64,000 nucleotides of DNA, taken from the NCBI RefSeq assembly GCF_963676685.1, contig NC_092349.1, positions 79,558,604 through 79,622,603 of the forward strand, given 5' to 3'. Of this stretch, positions 33,271-45,668 are shown one piece after another. Each line of letters begins with the position of its first letter. Position 1 is the stretch's first letter. Below the pieces are notes generated by a model. That model saw only the letters and a program-made list of their open reading frames with translations, was not told where the DNA came from and did not search any database. The translations under genes were made by a program, and so were the position numbers. This DNA is from Mytilus edulis (taxonomy: Eukaryota > Mollusca > Bivalvia > Mytilida > Mytilidae).

Positions 33271-35499
33271 ACATGCATTTACTTTTACGATTCTAGACCA
33301 AAATGCGATTTGAATTTTGAGATATTGAGAAAAATACAGGAATACTAATTTTTGAGGAACCACTGAATTCAACAGTCCTACATTATTAACTGTGTCTCTC
33401 CATCTAAAATTTCTATGCCATACATTGTTATTACAATAACCAAATGAACCTTTCATGAAATTGCTTGTTGATTATGGTTGAAAGAAGTCCATTTAAAGTG
33501 CTGCAAAACAGATATTATAAGGTACATAACGGTTGTATCAAATCTGAACTTTTTTGTTCCGATGGTTACATAGTGTTAACTATCTAACTATTGAGTATAG
33601 AATTCAAACTCAATTATTTATATGTATCCAATACATAGAAAACCATGTATTTGATGCTGATTCTGAATTAATTCAGCAATTTTAGACCGGTTGCTAGGGC
33701 TTTTTTATGTTGCTATGGTCTTTCAGCTATTTAAATTAAAGCTAATATATTTTTTATGATTTTCAAACAAATTATAAGTTTTATTGTCTGTTGAATTACA
33801 TATAAAACATAGCAAAAATCTTGATAATGAACAAATATTGTGTCTTGTCATTTTTATGAATGTTACCAATTCTTGTTGCCATGGTAACAACAAATTACAA
33901 AGAAAAACAGACATTTTTTTCCTTTTTATAATAATTCAATATATGAACTTTAAGATACAATCATAGTTTATAATGAACTTGTCTGCCCAATGTCAATTTT
34001 TCTTGATTTAAAATATAATACTTAAGCTTTTTTCAGAAAATGTCAAAATACAGATTTTTGCACCTTTTTCATTATCATAAAATTGCTGCAACCAAAAAGT
34101 AGACATTTTCCAATTTTCATGTCTGATTTCATCATAAATTCCTTAAACAGATGGCTGCATGTTTCCATAGCAACCGTTCAACAAAATTCAATTTAGCTGC
34201 CTATTATATAAAAGAATAAAGCAGTTCTGAGACATACATGAATCACCCCCTGTCTGGCTCTTACAAATAGCTGTACTTGAATGTAATCAGACAGTCAGCT
34301 TTTATGTATGTTGGCGTTTGGTTTTGTGTTGTATAGTGTTTCTGTTGTTCTGTTGTTTTCATCTTATCGTTGATGTGTTACATTCAGTTTTGATTTGTGA
34401 CCGGGATATGTTTTCGCTTAATCGATTTATGGGTATTGAACAGTGGTATACTACTGTTGCCTTTGTTTACAGGTAATAACTGTCACTAAACAGTCTGATC
34501 ATAGACTGAATTCGCTAAGCTTCCTGCATTTAACGCTTTAGACCGTTCTGAAATTTAACTGAAACACAGAACATTATTTATAGTAAATATATAAGTTAAA
34601 ATTTTCTTGGTCAGCATTTAGAGCTCTTTCGATTACATGACCGTTTTATTTTAAATTTGAAAAAATACTGACGGGTCACACTACTTAAATATACCACACG
34701 ACTATATATAACGCCAAACCGTGTTGTAAATAGTTATCAACGGTACTATATTCATATCCAGGCTGTGTCGGTTAACCGGGAAATGAAAGAGATACTATGT
34801 GCTTACAACCAGAATAAAACTGTATGTAAGCCATCCTACTAATTAAATAAGTTGCTTGCATTAATTTATTTCTAGAATAATCTTCATCAGATATTGTAAA
34901 TCCGAGAAGTTATTAAACATGTGCTAACCACATCAATCGAGGTCGTTATGTCCGTCACCAGTCAGTTCTGTTCTCAATCCATCTGTGTCAATTTAAAGGA
35001 GTAGATAAAAGAGACAAACTTCTACTGTCTGTTCCCAATTTTAAATAGAGTTCACCAGCATATATAGAATGAAATTAGTAAAACGACACCAAAGTGTCAA
35101 TATAAAACCAAAAAGACGATTACGAACTAACTCAATCACACCATAAGAAAAACGACGAAAATAAAAAGAACAATAACTAATCATTACACATAAAACTTAA
35201 GGTTGGAAAGCTATTGAGGCGAGATGAGCCCATTCAAATACACGGTTGATATTGTAATACGGAAGAATAAGCAGTTATTTTCTCCGTTGGTGAATCCGTT
35301 GTATCCCTCATGCGTGTTCAATTTGGTAATACGTCTAATTTTAGATTTTTACAATCGATCAACAAAAAAAAGTATTGTAGTTACGACAAGTGGAAATATC
35401 TTAGCTTATCTTTGACACAGGTATTCCATGACGACCAACCAAACCATGATCCCGTCCGCAAAACGTACATCCATCTTGTAAATGTCTTAAGATTACACA

Positions 35500-35625
35500 A
35501 AAACAGAACAACACACCGTATGTATGAATGGACATAAAACACAGAACAACACACAGTGTATGAACAGACATAAAACAAAGAACAACACACCGTGTGTAAG
35601 AGTTGGCATAAAAAAGGAACAATTA
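35500..35625. repeat. Minisatellite of about 36 bp, 3 copies
   Basis: AGAACAACACACCGTGTGT with GGCATAAAA- or GACATAAAACA-type spacers, three times. The antisense open frames here (CSYTRCVVLCFMS type) are products of the repeat. 35,625-36,220 shows nothing recognised. Confidence 0.6.
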
Positions 35626-36289
35626 ACAGTAAGCCTATGTTGACTAAAACATAGAAGTGATATAAATATATATCAAAACATATCCCTTCACTGCAAGTTC
35701 AAAACGTCTTTATAACCGAATTAAGCAAAATTCATTCTGTATTTCTATTGTAAAAAAATCTAGATATAAATTACGATGTCCTATTTATAGCATAACAGTT
35801 TTTCAAACATTCTTCCTGTTTAAAGTAAAGAACTAAGCTATGTAATTGTTTTGTTTTACAATTAAACAAGTTATTTCAGTCTATTCGTATTGTTCAAACA
35901 TGAATACAATTTCATAATCATTTAAATATAACTTTGATTGAACGATACTGATTTGTAAAATATGGGGGAGTTCCTTGACGAAATTCATGCGGTATATTTT
36001 TTATTTGAAACTCTGTTATTGTTCCATGACTTGTTTGTGTATATGAAATACACAGGACTAAATCATGTTATCCATCAAAAGCATAATTATTATTCTTATC
36101 TTCAATCCAGTCCGATCTGACGTTGCTGTCTTGTAGGTGACAGTTTTCTAAAAAAAAATCCAGTTAAATAGTAATATATTTTTGAAAGATTAAAAATTGA
36201 GTACATGTATTTATAAACTTTCGAAAATTTAATAATAAATGATCGATAGGTTATTGGTATTTAAATTCCACTCGTCAGCGGTACTTTGG

Positions 36290-36450
36290 GCTATTTTGTG
36301 GGGGTCAGTTTTTATTGGTGGAAGAAGCCGAAGTGACCGTAGAAAACCACCGACTTTCGATAAGAAAACTGAAAATCCTAATAAATTAAGACTTGAATCG
36401 AGTGCACCCAATGTGAACTCATAACCTCAGTGTTGGTTGGCGTTTGACTA
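36290..36450. repeat. Dispersed bivalve repeat fragment
   Basis: ACCACCGACTTTCGATAAG, AAACTGAAAATCCTAAT, GAATCGAGTGCACCCAATG and AACTCATAACCTCAGTGTTG follow the order of a repeat I recall as common in bivalves. Both strands stay open by chance. 36,450-37,180 holds nothing recognised. Confidence 0.4.
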
Positions 36451-37224
36451 CAGTAGTAGAAATAAATAGGTCATTTGGCCATCGAGGCCCCCAGATTGAA
36501 TATAGGATACGACTTGTAAAAATATTTGATAAACATTTTCAATCAAATAAGATAGTCGCACAGAATTGAGATCACTGTATATCATGTTAGACAACTAAAC
36601 TTGAAAAATAAATTTGGGAGATAAACTTATTTTCACTTTTAGCTATTTAACTTTAACTGATCAAATACGAAATATACAAAAACGTCCATGCTTTTCTGTA
36701 AATGTGTAATCATACAGTGAGATCTTCACCTGGTGTGAAGAAAGTTAACACGAAAATTTAAGAAAAAATTATTTTTGAAAATGTCACGTCATGTGGTCAT
36801 ATAAATGCGAAGTACGGGTATCGTTGTCATATTGAGAATCGAAGCAACAAAACTAAGGGATTTGCAAACATTTGTACTTTGAACACTGATACAAGTTTTT
36901 TAAGTAGCAAAATCAATACTATAGTGTTACAGAAAAAGTAATTATTGGTACATTATTTTATAGTATAAAGATACAAATTTTAATAGATTAAACCGCGATG
37001 ACAAAGAAATAATACATTAAATAAAATAAAGAATAGATATGAGTATTCATCCGAAGTCCTTTGTATATGCCTTCGTCGCGAACGATAACATAACAAACCT
37101 TGAAATCGTAATGAATAAGTTTCGAAACACATGTTGAGGCAAAAAAGGAATTTAAATAATAGTCAAATACATATCAGATAATCTTTGTTAAGTTTTATTC
37201 TATTCTGCGTAATGTTGGCGTGTT

Positions 37225-37735
37225 TTATCAATAAATCAATTTCCAATAAGAATGTCTTCATTAAAAAACCTTTAACAGAAACATTTACGCCATGTTTGTT
37301 TTCATTCCAATAAATGGTTCTCTCCAAATTTGAATGTATTTTCATAAAGGTCCTATGTTTAACTAAGTTCACTCTGGTGGACATCTTAAAAGATGGATCG
37401 GCTTCAAAGTAACAACTCTTGGTCAGCATCTCATAAGGACTATTTATGCCTTGTTGAGATCCATTCCATTGGGTGGTTCTCTACAAGAACACATTTGTAT
37501 GTATTTCCAATTGGGTCCTATTAAACTAAGTCCCCCGCTGTCGGCAATCTTGGATGTTTGATCGGCTTTAAAGTAATAACACTTGGTCAACAACTCATTA
37601 GGTACATTCATGCGATGTTTGGTTCAATTCAATTCAGTGGTTCTCAAGAAGTAAAAATGTAAAAGTTGTTTATTTCTGTGTCATTCGGTCTCTTGATGAG
37701 AGTAGTCTCATTGGCAATCATACCACATCTTCTTG
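37225..37735. repeat. Two to three tandem diverged copies of a 170-200 bp unit, ending in an MY1 fragment
   Basis: The strings GATCGGCTTCAAAGTAAC (about 37,395) and GATCGGCTTTAAAGTAAT (about 37,560), TTGGTCAGCATCTCATAAGG and TTGGTCAACAACTCATTAGG, and CATTCCATTGGGTGGTTCTC and variants recur in order. The end at 37,660-37,735 (GGCAATCATACCACATCTTC) is MY1. Confidence 0.6.
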
Positions 37736-38044
37736 TTATATTTATAGCGATGAAAACAAACTTTTTTTTATCTGCCCGATTTAAGGAAAACTTTAAATTT
37801 GCACTAAGTCTTCCCTTTGATAATACAATGACTTTGGTTTTAATAAAATCTACCTTTAGTCTCCAAAGACAATTTAATGTTCAGTTCTTTTTGTAAAATA
37901 GCAAATTTAGAAAACAGATCAGCAGTTGTTATCAATTTAGTTTATAATTTTGAGCTTCAGCTCTTAAATATTTTTCGAAGTTCCGTATTTTTTGATTTTT
38001 ACTTTTTTCGATACGTTTGTTATAAACAAACTAATCACATGTAT

Positions 38045-38470
38045 TCGCCCGTTTCGTCTAAAAAAAAAAGACTCATTAGTGACGCTCGAATAATCAAATG
38101 TTAAAAAGGCTAACTAAAGTATGAAGTTGAAGAGCATTGAGATCCAAAACTTCCTTAATGATTTGCTAATACAGCTATGAGGTAGAAAAGCCTAGTAAGT
38201 ATTTCAAAACAGACATTTAATTTATCTGTTTTCAAAACTTATTTCTTTTTTAAAAAAACGTAGGCTTTTCTACCACAGAAGTGCCTAAGTATTTCAAAAG
38301 TTTTAAGTTTTAAAACATTTAATTTTATTATTATTACCCTATTAAATGATAATTTATGTCACAAGTGCTGACTACTGAGCTGATGATACCCTTGGGGGAA
38401 TTTAAACTCCATAGACATTTTGCATTTGCGCCAGATGCACGTTTCGTCTAAAAAAGTGACACCTCAACTG
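38045..38470. repeat. Fragments of MY2 and of the 349-bp unit
   Basis: 38,045-38,100 has CGCCCGTTTCGTCTAAA and GACTCATTAGTGACGCTCG (MY2). 38,363-38,400 is the reverse complement of the unit core GGGTATCATCAGCTCAGTAG. 38,425-38,455 repeats GCACGTTTCGTCTAAAA. The stretch 38,470-39,400 shows nothing recognised. Confidence 0.5.
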
Positions 38471-39399
38471 ACATTTCGTTAATTAAGTTTCAAGATAGTT
38501 TTAGTCAATTAATTAAAAGATATAAAAACTATATATTAACATCATTTTAAAAGGAATATAGAATTTCACTAATTGAGTAATTCCTATCATCATAACTCCT
38601 CCGAGTTAAGTTTACACTTCCTGTATGGTTTCAACGAACACACAATAGTATATTGTAGGTGCATTGTTTAAGACACGGCGTTAAACACATATTATATTTT
38701 ACGTTCTTAGTTAAAAGACCCTATTATGTACTCATATACCTCATACAGTATGTGTTTACAGAAATAGATTATATGTGTCATCATCTAAAATAACGAAATA
38801 AAATTATTTGGCATCAACAGGAAATATTTAACATTTTGATGGTCTTATATTGTTATATATTTATCTGTTTTAATTTTCTGTAAAGATATCTTAAAGATTT
38901 CCATGCATGTAATACGTTCATAAAGCAGAAAATTTACACGGTAAAGGTAAGCCATTCAAATTTATGCCGATCCTCTAGCAGTATAAATAATATGTAATAA
39001 AAAAAAATATCTGTGCATTTAAATTAACATTTACTCTTGAAACTTGTCGAAGAGTAAGATTTTGATTTATTTAATTTGGTTATTATTTAAATGGAGCACT
39101 GGTTAACGTTATTACGCTTGATATATTGGTAATTGAAAGAGAAACTGTCTTATGCCTTCTTTTATTTAGAAAATCAAAGACATCCTGTTTGTTTTTACAT
39201 TTAATTAAATATCCTTAAAATATTTAAATACCTTACACATATGTATACCTCTCTGAAAACTACGTTTTCTTCTGTGTTTCTCTGCGAAAAGAATACTATA
39301 GCTAAGAACCACCAATATCAACTAAAATCAACATGCAATGTATGTAATACAAAATCGGGATAAGTACGTCTACGCTTGAAAATGATTTGTTGGTGCAGC

Positions 39400-40340
39400 A
39401 AATAAATGATTTTGAATGTACAACAAGGAGGCGGAAAATAACAAAGGGAGAATAACAACGCAGAAGTCGATAGAAATAAGCAAGAACACAAAATGCACCA
39501 ACAAAATAGAAACAAACAGAAATCTACATATTACTACATACAAAACTTTAAGGTTGAACAACACAATGTCTTTGGAAGATTTCAAAGGGAAATTTAAACT
39601 CAAGTCGTTAAAAAAACATCCCTACATAAAAAAATTGAACAGTGACTAGTACAATTCCCGGTGAAAATATGCCGTATTAGAAAACATCCTGCCAAAAAAC
39701 GACAATTAACCAAAAAACAAACAACAATCTACAGATCATTACATAGAAACAAAAAAATGAACAACACGATCCCGGCGAAATATATGAAATGAAAAATTAA
39801 AGCACATAAGTTGATGGGAACCAGAAAAATCACAATAGACATCAGAAAGACAAACATCAAGCTAGAAAATAACTACATAAAAATAAGAAGTAAACAACAC
39901 GATCCCGGCGGAACATATCAAAGAAAAAATTCAAACTCATAAATTGATGGGAACCTGAAAAATCACAAAATACAATACAAAGATAAACATCAATTGCAAT
40001 CTAAAAATCAAAACGTAAAAAATTGAACACGAATCAACTAGATCCACAAGGAAGACACCAAAGGAGGAATACACACTCATTAATCTAAGAGATGGGTCAA
40101 ATAAATTAAAAGACATCGAAAAGACAAACGCCAATCGAAAAGTCGCGACAAAAAAAACCAAGGAACAACACGATACCGATGGTATAAACCAAGAGAAAAT
40201 TGAATCTCATTAGTCGATAAGAACAAGCTAAAATACAGAGGGACAACAAAGAGACCACATTAATCTATAAATCACAACATAAATAACTGAACACGGAACA
40301 ACAAAGGAGTAGGTACGGTAAGGACTCATTTTGGCCTCAA
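39400..40340. repeat. Degenerate tandem repeat, unit about 130-150 bp
   Basis: AACACGATCCCGGCG, GTTGATGGGAACCAGAAAAA and ATCAGAAAGACAAACATCAA return about every 130-150 bases between 39,760 and 40,200, with weaker units on either side (CAACACAATGTCTTTGG near 39,560). Open frames on either strand here have a repeat-like composition and no recognisable domain. Confidence 0.55.
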
Positions 40341-40533
40341 ATTTCAGTTTCATCTGACCAAAGATTTTGACCACTTTTAAACACTTAAGTGTCTATTTCA
40401 CTTGATTCAATTAGTTTATGTTAAAGATTTTAACTGATTAAGTCATTAAAAACGATCCGATTGAAGCTCAAATATGAAAAATCTATCAAATATGCCAAAA
40501 AACGTCACTTTTCAGATTGTTTTTGTCAAAAAT

Positions 40534-40642
40534 GAAAGTGGCCGCATCCGTGTTCATCCACAACCTTTATATATGTTATGTATTATCATAAAATACAACT
40601 TACATTGCAATATTAAGGATGAACACGAATGCGGCCACTTTC
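40534..40642. repeat. 26-bp inverted repeat with 57-base loop
   Basis: GAAAGTGGCCGCATCCGTG... at 40534-40559 pairs with 40617-40642 with one mismatch. GC-rich arms in an AT-rich setting make this hairpin stand out. 640 bases before the Ig-like gene. Confidence 0.75.
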
Positions 40643-41304
40643 GTTTGATTTCATTTGAATACGAAAAGGCATGCATATAAGTCCTCCATGAGGCACGAAA
40701 TGGCATTCACTTCCACTTTTCATGAGGTAAAAATCGAAGCAGCATACATATAAATTATTCATGAGGTACAAAATGACATCATTTACTATATCATTAGGTA
40801 CGAAATAATCATGGTATGAATTAGTTTTTGAAAATACGAAATGGTCGTTACGAAATGATTAGAAATTACTATAACACGATCCCCTTCACTAGTTTCAAAG
40901 TGTTAATATATTTTGAAAAGTTGATAGCATATTAAACATAACCCCTTAAACAACATTTCTTATGTGTATTTTATTGTTGGCTATACATTGTGATACGTGA
41001 TAATGATCATTTAGGATATAATAACACATGACTGACATGACAGCGCCTTGTCATTTATTTGTATTCATCATATCATATAAGGTAAACGATATAGGGGCGT
41101 GTCCGTGATATTTATTATGAATAAAATAAATCTTGTAATGGATTTCAATTGGAAAGAGTGAACTTAATCTTGACATTTTTAATTGCTTACTTTTGAAATG
41201 CAAATATTGAATTTCAGTTGTAGTTATAACACATTTGTTATAAATTTATTGAATAAAAACAAATTGATCTTCTTTTTATTTACAGTATATTTATTGAAGT
41301 CCAA

Positions 41305-41371
41305 ATGAATACTAAACGTTTTGTTGATTCGTTATTGGTGTTGTTGATTATGGGACGAACTGTTATGACAA
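41305..41371 (+). CDS. Ig-like gene exon 1 (signal peptide)
   Basis: Residues 1-22. First ATG before a hydrophobic run; donor GTAAGT, phase 1. The 575-base intron that follows contains a TCTG/TATG microsatellite and a retroelement 3' end. Confidence 0.78.
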
Positions 41372-41594
41372 GTAAGTTGAATACTATTATTACATATAAT
41401 TAACACAATCTTATATCTGATATGGAACCTGGATATTTAATGAAAGTATGTTTAAGTATAATCAAGATAATATAAACAGTTCCAATGTTACTGCTGTGAC
41501 TTGCATTTCGATTATTATTGTCTATTCAGTGCTTGATGTTGGAGAGCCTTGCAAGCTAATAAGGACTCAACAATTATCTATTTGTCTGTCTGAC

Positions 41595-41689
<95 letters not shown>

Positions 41690-44600
41690 ATGTATGTATG
41701 TATGTATGTATGTATAGACGCCTCCGGGTGCGGGAATTTCTCGCTAAATTGAAGACCTGTTGGTGACCCTCTGCTGTTGTTTTTTATTTGGTCGGATTGT
41801 TGTCTCTTGGACACATTCCCTATTTCCATTCTCAAATTTATGTATGTATGTATGTATGTATGTAAAGTTGTATGTAAGTACATATTGGAGTATGTAATAA
41901 GGAATTATACATGCATGCATCAATTTACGAGTATCTAACATTTCAGTAAACTGGTCTGTAGTGAACAATCTTGTAATATTTGGGAGAGACGTAATATTAA
42001 GGTGTCATGTGGGCAATATAGATTGCATTGTTTCCGGAACTGCACATGATACACGAACGTGGACCGGTGGTCAACATTACAAGTTACTTTGTACGACAGA
42101 AGGCTCTACAGATCCAAAATATAAAATGATGACAAGAAATACAAGTCACGACTTTGATTTATCGATCGGAAATTTTAGTGAATCTGATCTAGACTACGAA
42201 TACACTTGTCAGTGTGGCCATGAAGTGAACACTACAAAACTATCTGTGGAACAGAATAAGTTGATTTGTGAGTATACCAGTAATTAAAGAGTTTCTGTTC
42301 TTGACCTAAAGAAAGTAGTTTTTAAAGCCAATTAAAAATCAAACTATTACAGATAAAACAGCTTAATGACAGAAACTATGGGTTCTTCAACAAATTCAAC
42401 ACATACTATCAAGCGATCAAAGGTATCGGAATTATAATTTGTAATTAAACAAATTCACATTGTTGCGAGCAGACAGAAAGCATAAGTTTTGCCAAAACAA
42501 TAAACAATAAACAAACATATTACAGATTTTTTATTAAAGATAGACAATAAATAATTCAGAGTTACTGGAAGATATAGTTTAAACCAAAATAACCATAACT
42601 GAACACGTAAGTTTTTATTAGCGGTGTTTCACGACAGTGAACTCATTAAAAGGATCTCGCATGGTCGAATTTTTTTTTTACCAAATGAATGTATCTATCA
42701 GTGTGCAAACAATTGATGTAGTTTGGAAACAACATTAATCTTATTATCTATACAGTCAATCTTCAAAGATCTTATTGCAGATTCAAATCAACATTTGTAG
42801 TATATACTGTGGATTAGGTTTTATTCGTTGGATACCAGTTTTCGTTGATTTCGTGGTAACCAAGGTACTAATTCCAATGTACAACGAATTACAATTTTCT
42901 TATAGAATGTATGCAGACCTTGGCAAAACCAAGAAATAAAATCTCCACGAAAAATGCAAGTTCTTCCCAAACCACAAAAATCGGTAGCCACGATAATAGA
43001 TGCATCACCAGGTCATTAACGAGACAATAAAATAGTATCACAGACATGTACGAAACAAAGTCAATAATACTGACATTATCCTATAAGATGTTTTACTATG
43101 TTATAAACATATACATTTTTGCATTAACATGATTTATTTAATCCTGATTTGAAAAATAATTCATTGTAGCTTTTCCGACTGAAATAAACACGGACAGCAG
43201 TTATATCGCGAGTGGGGACCAGCTACATATAGCGGTATCACTCGAAAAAGTTAACCCAGTACCAATCTGCACAACGTTGTTTAAGGTCAGCGGTTTTGAA
43301 AACTATTCATTATAATCATATGTTTGCCCCATTTATGGGCATTATGTTTTCTGGTATGCGCGTCCGTTCGTTCGTTCGTCCGTCCGTCTGTCCCGCTTCA
43401 GGTGAAAAATTTTGGTCGAGGTAGTTTTTGATGAAGGTGAGTTCCAATCAAATTGAAACTTAGTACACATCTTTCTTAGATATGATCTTTTAAATGTAAA
43501 TGCCAAATTAGAGTGTTTTCCTCACGGTCAACTGAACATAGAAAATGATTATGCGGATAGGGCATCCGTGTACTGGGGACACATTCTTGTTTGCAATGTT
43601 TTTGTTTGTATCTGTTGAACAAATAAATATATATAAACACCATGTAGTTTATTCTAAAATTACATATTAATTTCTAGGTGAATAACTGATTTATACATCA
43701 AAGGCGAAATGCACCAACACTGCCTTATGAGAATTCGCTAGTTAGAAAAATAATTTTACATAGTCTTTTTGTTATTTAGTTATTTCGTCACAATATTTAT
43801 AAACACCTGTTTTACATACTTCAGAAGTGTATGTTGGTCTCTTTTTTTACAGGACAAAGTAATAGCTGAGGCAAACGTCACCAAGCTGAAATCTTACAGA
43901 TATTTCACAGACGTGAATGTGTCATTTACATTTCCACTGCAGGAGTTTGGTTGCAGTGGCAGTCTGCAAATTGTTTGCTCACTATTATCTTACAACGTAA
44001 CCGTTTTCAATGAAAACATACAATCGTGTCCTGGTAAGTTAAGATTTCCGAAGATTTTAAAAGTCTACATTTTAGTTGTCTATATTTGTATGAACCTCAT
44101 TAGCGTCAATGTAAGTTTTATTAAATGAATTAACATAGTTTATTTATCAATGACCTTCACAGTTATAATTATAATTGCAAGTGCAAGGAATGATAATTAC
44201 CTATTAAGCACAAATTCCATAAATGAAAAAAGTAATATATAATAATCGTAGTCATTTGCTAGGTTTCGATTGACCAATATTGAAACATAATTAACTATTT
44301 GTATGCATATGCATACTCCTTATTTAAGTTGACAATTTACAATATACACAGTGAATTATTGCGAAGTTATTATTTTCTTTTACATTAATTTAGAGTGCGA
44401 CTCACCCTTTCATTTGCATATCCCATTGGTTACAGCATGTTCTGTCTTCTTGTTGGCGATATTCTGCATTGTATACATCATTAAACGTAAGTGAAATACA
44501 ATTATATTATAGATTAAAATTTTATTCAATAGCAATATGCCGTGTTAAAACATATTGAATACGAAGATACAAAGGGGTAGCCAAACGAAAAATGTCACAA

Positions 44601-45184
44601 AACAAAATACAAACAAAAATACAACTGAAAAAATTACATTTAAAAATTGATATTCAGAAAACTTACAACAATGTACGTGGCAATATAAGCCCTTATAAAA
44701 ACCATGGATCTAGTGCCTCATAGTAAATTTTGTATTATTGATGAGTATTAAATCGTTTTATATTTGAAATTATCAGTTGTCATCTATATTCAATTCTATA
44801 AAATACTGATATTTCACAACGATCAGCCAGCTCGTTTTTTCTCGCCATAAAACATTATCGAATTGGTGACTGCATTAAAAAAAATCTATCGACAAATTAG
44901 GCAGTGTTTCTTAGCAAAGACATACAACCTCAAAATTGTCACTAAAATTTTTAAATAACATAACCTCCTGATTTATTAATTAAGCCCACACGACGATATA
45001 TAGAATTCAAAATACTCTTTATTTCGGGAGTAATCCCCCCGAAGACCTCAACAACAGGTTATTTTATAATCTTTTAACCATAAAAAAAGTCTAATACATA
45101 ATGGCAATTCTTTTAATATTTTTTTCAGGGAGACGTAGAAATCAACATTTTGATATTTTACAACAACAACATGAAGAAGGATGA
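41305..45184 (+). CDS. Single-pass membrane protein with Ig-like ectodomain (6 exons)
   Basis: Joined exons 41305-41371, 41947-42267, 43170-43285, 43853-44033, 44394-44486, 45129-45184 total 834 nt in one frame: 277 aa. Seen: signal peptide 1-22 (DSLLVLLIMGRTVMT); an Ig-like domain at about 25-128 with C42, W61 and SDLDYEYTC ending at C110; a second beta-rich, Cys-containing region 130-228 with several N-x-S/T sites; a membrane span 239-258 (VTACSVFLLAIFCIVYII); then KRRRR and a 14-residue tail with no ITIM or ITAM tyrosine. Known: C...W...DxxYxC marks V/I-type Ig folds. Inferred: a cell-surface recognition or adhesion protein, possibly of haemocytes. Extra Cys (C49, C71, C112) are unusual. 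No close family recognised. Confidence 0.8.
41580..41715. repeat. (TCTG)n then (TATG)n microsatellite
   Basis: About 27 TCTG units at 41583-41690, then TATG units to 41715. A second TATG run follows at 41839-41865. The open frames it makes (Cys-Leu-Ser-Val on +, Thr-Asp-Arg-Gln on -) are artefacts. Confidence 0.95.
41714..41842 (+). repeat. Retroelement 3' end copy between two TATG runs
   Basis: CGCCTCCGGGTGCGGGAATT, GACCTGTTGGTGACC, TTGTTGTCTCTTGGACACAT and CATTCTCAAATTTA match the last part of 24,778-25,405. It sits inside the TATG microsatellite, as if inserted there or as if the run grew from its tail. Confidence 0.65.
41947..42267 (+). CDS. Ig-like gene exon 2 (Ig domain)
   Basis: Residues 23-129. 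One whole Ig-like domain in a phase-1 to phase-1 exon, the classic arrangement of shuffled Ig domains. C42, W61, C110. Donor GTGAGT. Confidence 0.85.
42796..43015. mobile_element. MITE-like element with TACTGTGGATT ends
   Basis: Starts TATACTGTGGATTAGG and shares TTCGTTGGATACCAGTTTTC, GATTTCGTGG and GAATGTATGCAGACCTTGG with 50,425-50,640, whose right end is ATGAATTCACAGTATA, the inverse of the left end. Together they define a family of about 220 bp with inverted ends. In intron 2 of the Ig-like gene. Confidence 0.6.
43170..43285 (+). CDS. Ig-like gene exon 3
   Basis: Residues 130-168: SFPTEINTDSSYIASGDQL, then VNPVPICTTLFK. Looks like the first strands of a second Ig-type domain. Acceptor TTGTAG, donor GTCAGC, phase 1 in and 0 out. 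Confidence 0.75.
43316..43595. repeat. Dispersed repeat shared with 16,190-16,465
   Basis: CCCATTTATGGGCATTATG, TTTTCTGGT, GCGCGTCCGTTCGTTCG and ACTGGGGACACATTCTTG in the same order as the earlier copy. The two preserve similar spacing. Confidence 0.6.
43853..44033 (+). CDS. Ig-like gene exon 4
   Basis: Residues 169-228: ANVTKLKSYRYFTDVNVSF, FGCSGSLQIVCSLLSYNVTV. Several N-glycosylation sites. Completes the membrane-proximal domain. Acceptor TTTTTACAG, donor GTAAGT, phase 0 in and 1 out. Confidence 0.8.
44394..44486 (+). CDS. Ig-like gene exon 5 (membrane span)
   Basis: Residues 229-259: ECDSPFHLHIP, then the span LVTACSVFLLAIFCIVYIIK. Acceptor AATTTAG, donor GTAAGT, phase 1 on both sides. 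Confidence 0.82.
45129..45184 (+). CDS. Ig-like gene exon 6 (cytoplasmic tail, stop)
   Basis: Residues 260-277: RRRRNQHFDILQQQHEEG, then TGA at 45182-45184. The run of Arg directly after the membrane span is a stop-transfer signal, which supports this acceptor (TTTTTCAG). Confidence 0.72.
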
Positions 45185-45261
45185 CGTGCAAATGACGAGT
45201 GATTGTTCATTTGAAAAACATGACCTGAATGTATATACAGTCCTTGGATGGTGTAAACTTC

Positions 45262-45668
45262 CCACTCACACCATACACCATTACACCATACACCATACAC
45301 CTTTACACCATACACCTTGTACCATTACACCATATACGTTACACTTTTGCACCATACACCTTACACATACACCATACACCATTACCCATTATATGTTCAC
45401 GATCCGAAATTACCCATTATGCAATTAAATTTCAAATATTAAGATTATTATTATTGTTTATTTTTAAGATCCGAAAAATTAAGATAAAAGTAACTTTGTT
45501 TTCTTCTAATGAACTGTCGTACACCATTCATTCACACCATTCCCAATCGCACGTTACACAATCACACCATTCCTCATACACCATTACACCATTCCCCTTA
45601 CACCATACACCATAGCAGCATAAACCTTACACCATTGCACCATATGCCATACACCATTACACCATATT
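45262..45668. repeat. ACACCATACACCATT minisatellite in two blocks
   Basis: Irregular units of TTACACCATACACCA at 45262-45400 and 45520-45668, separated by about 120 bases of other sequence. It starts 80 bases after the stop of the Ig-like gene, so it probably lies in its 3' UTR. The His-Thr-Ile-rich frames are artefacts. 45,670-46,790 shows nothing recognised. Confidence 0.85.

Noticed and set aside
41448..41883. Long frames of Cys-Leu-Ser-Val on + and Thr-Asp-Arg-Gln on -
   Set aside because: They are translations of the TCTG/TATG microsatellite and have no independent coding signal.
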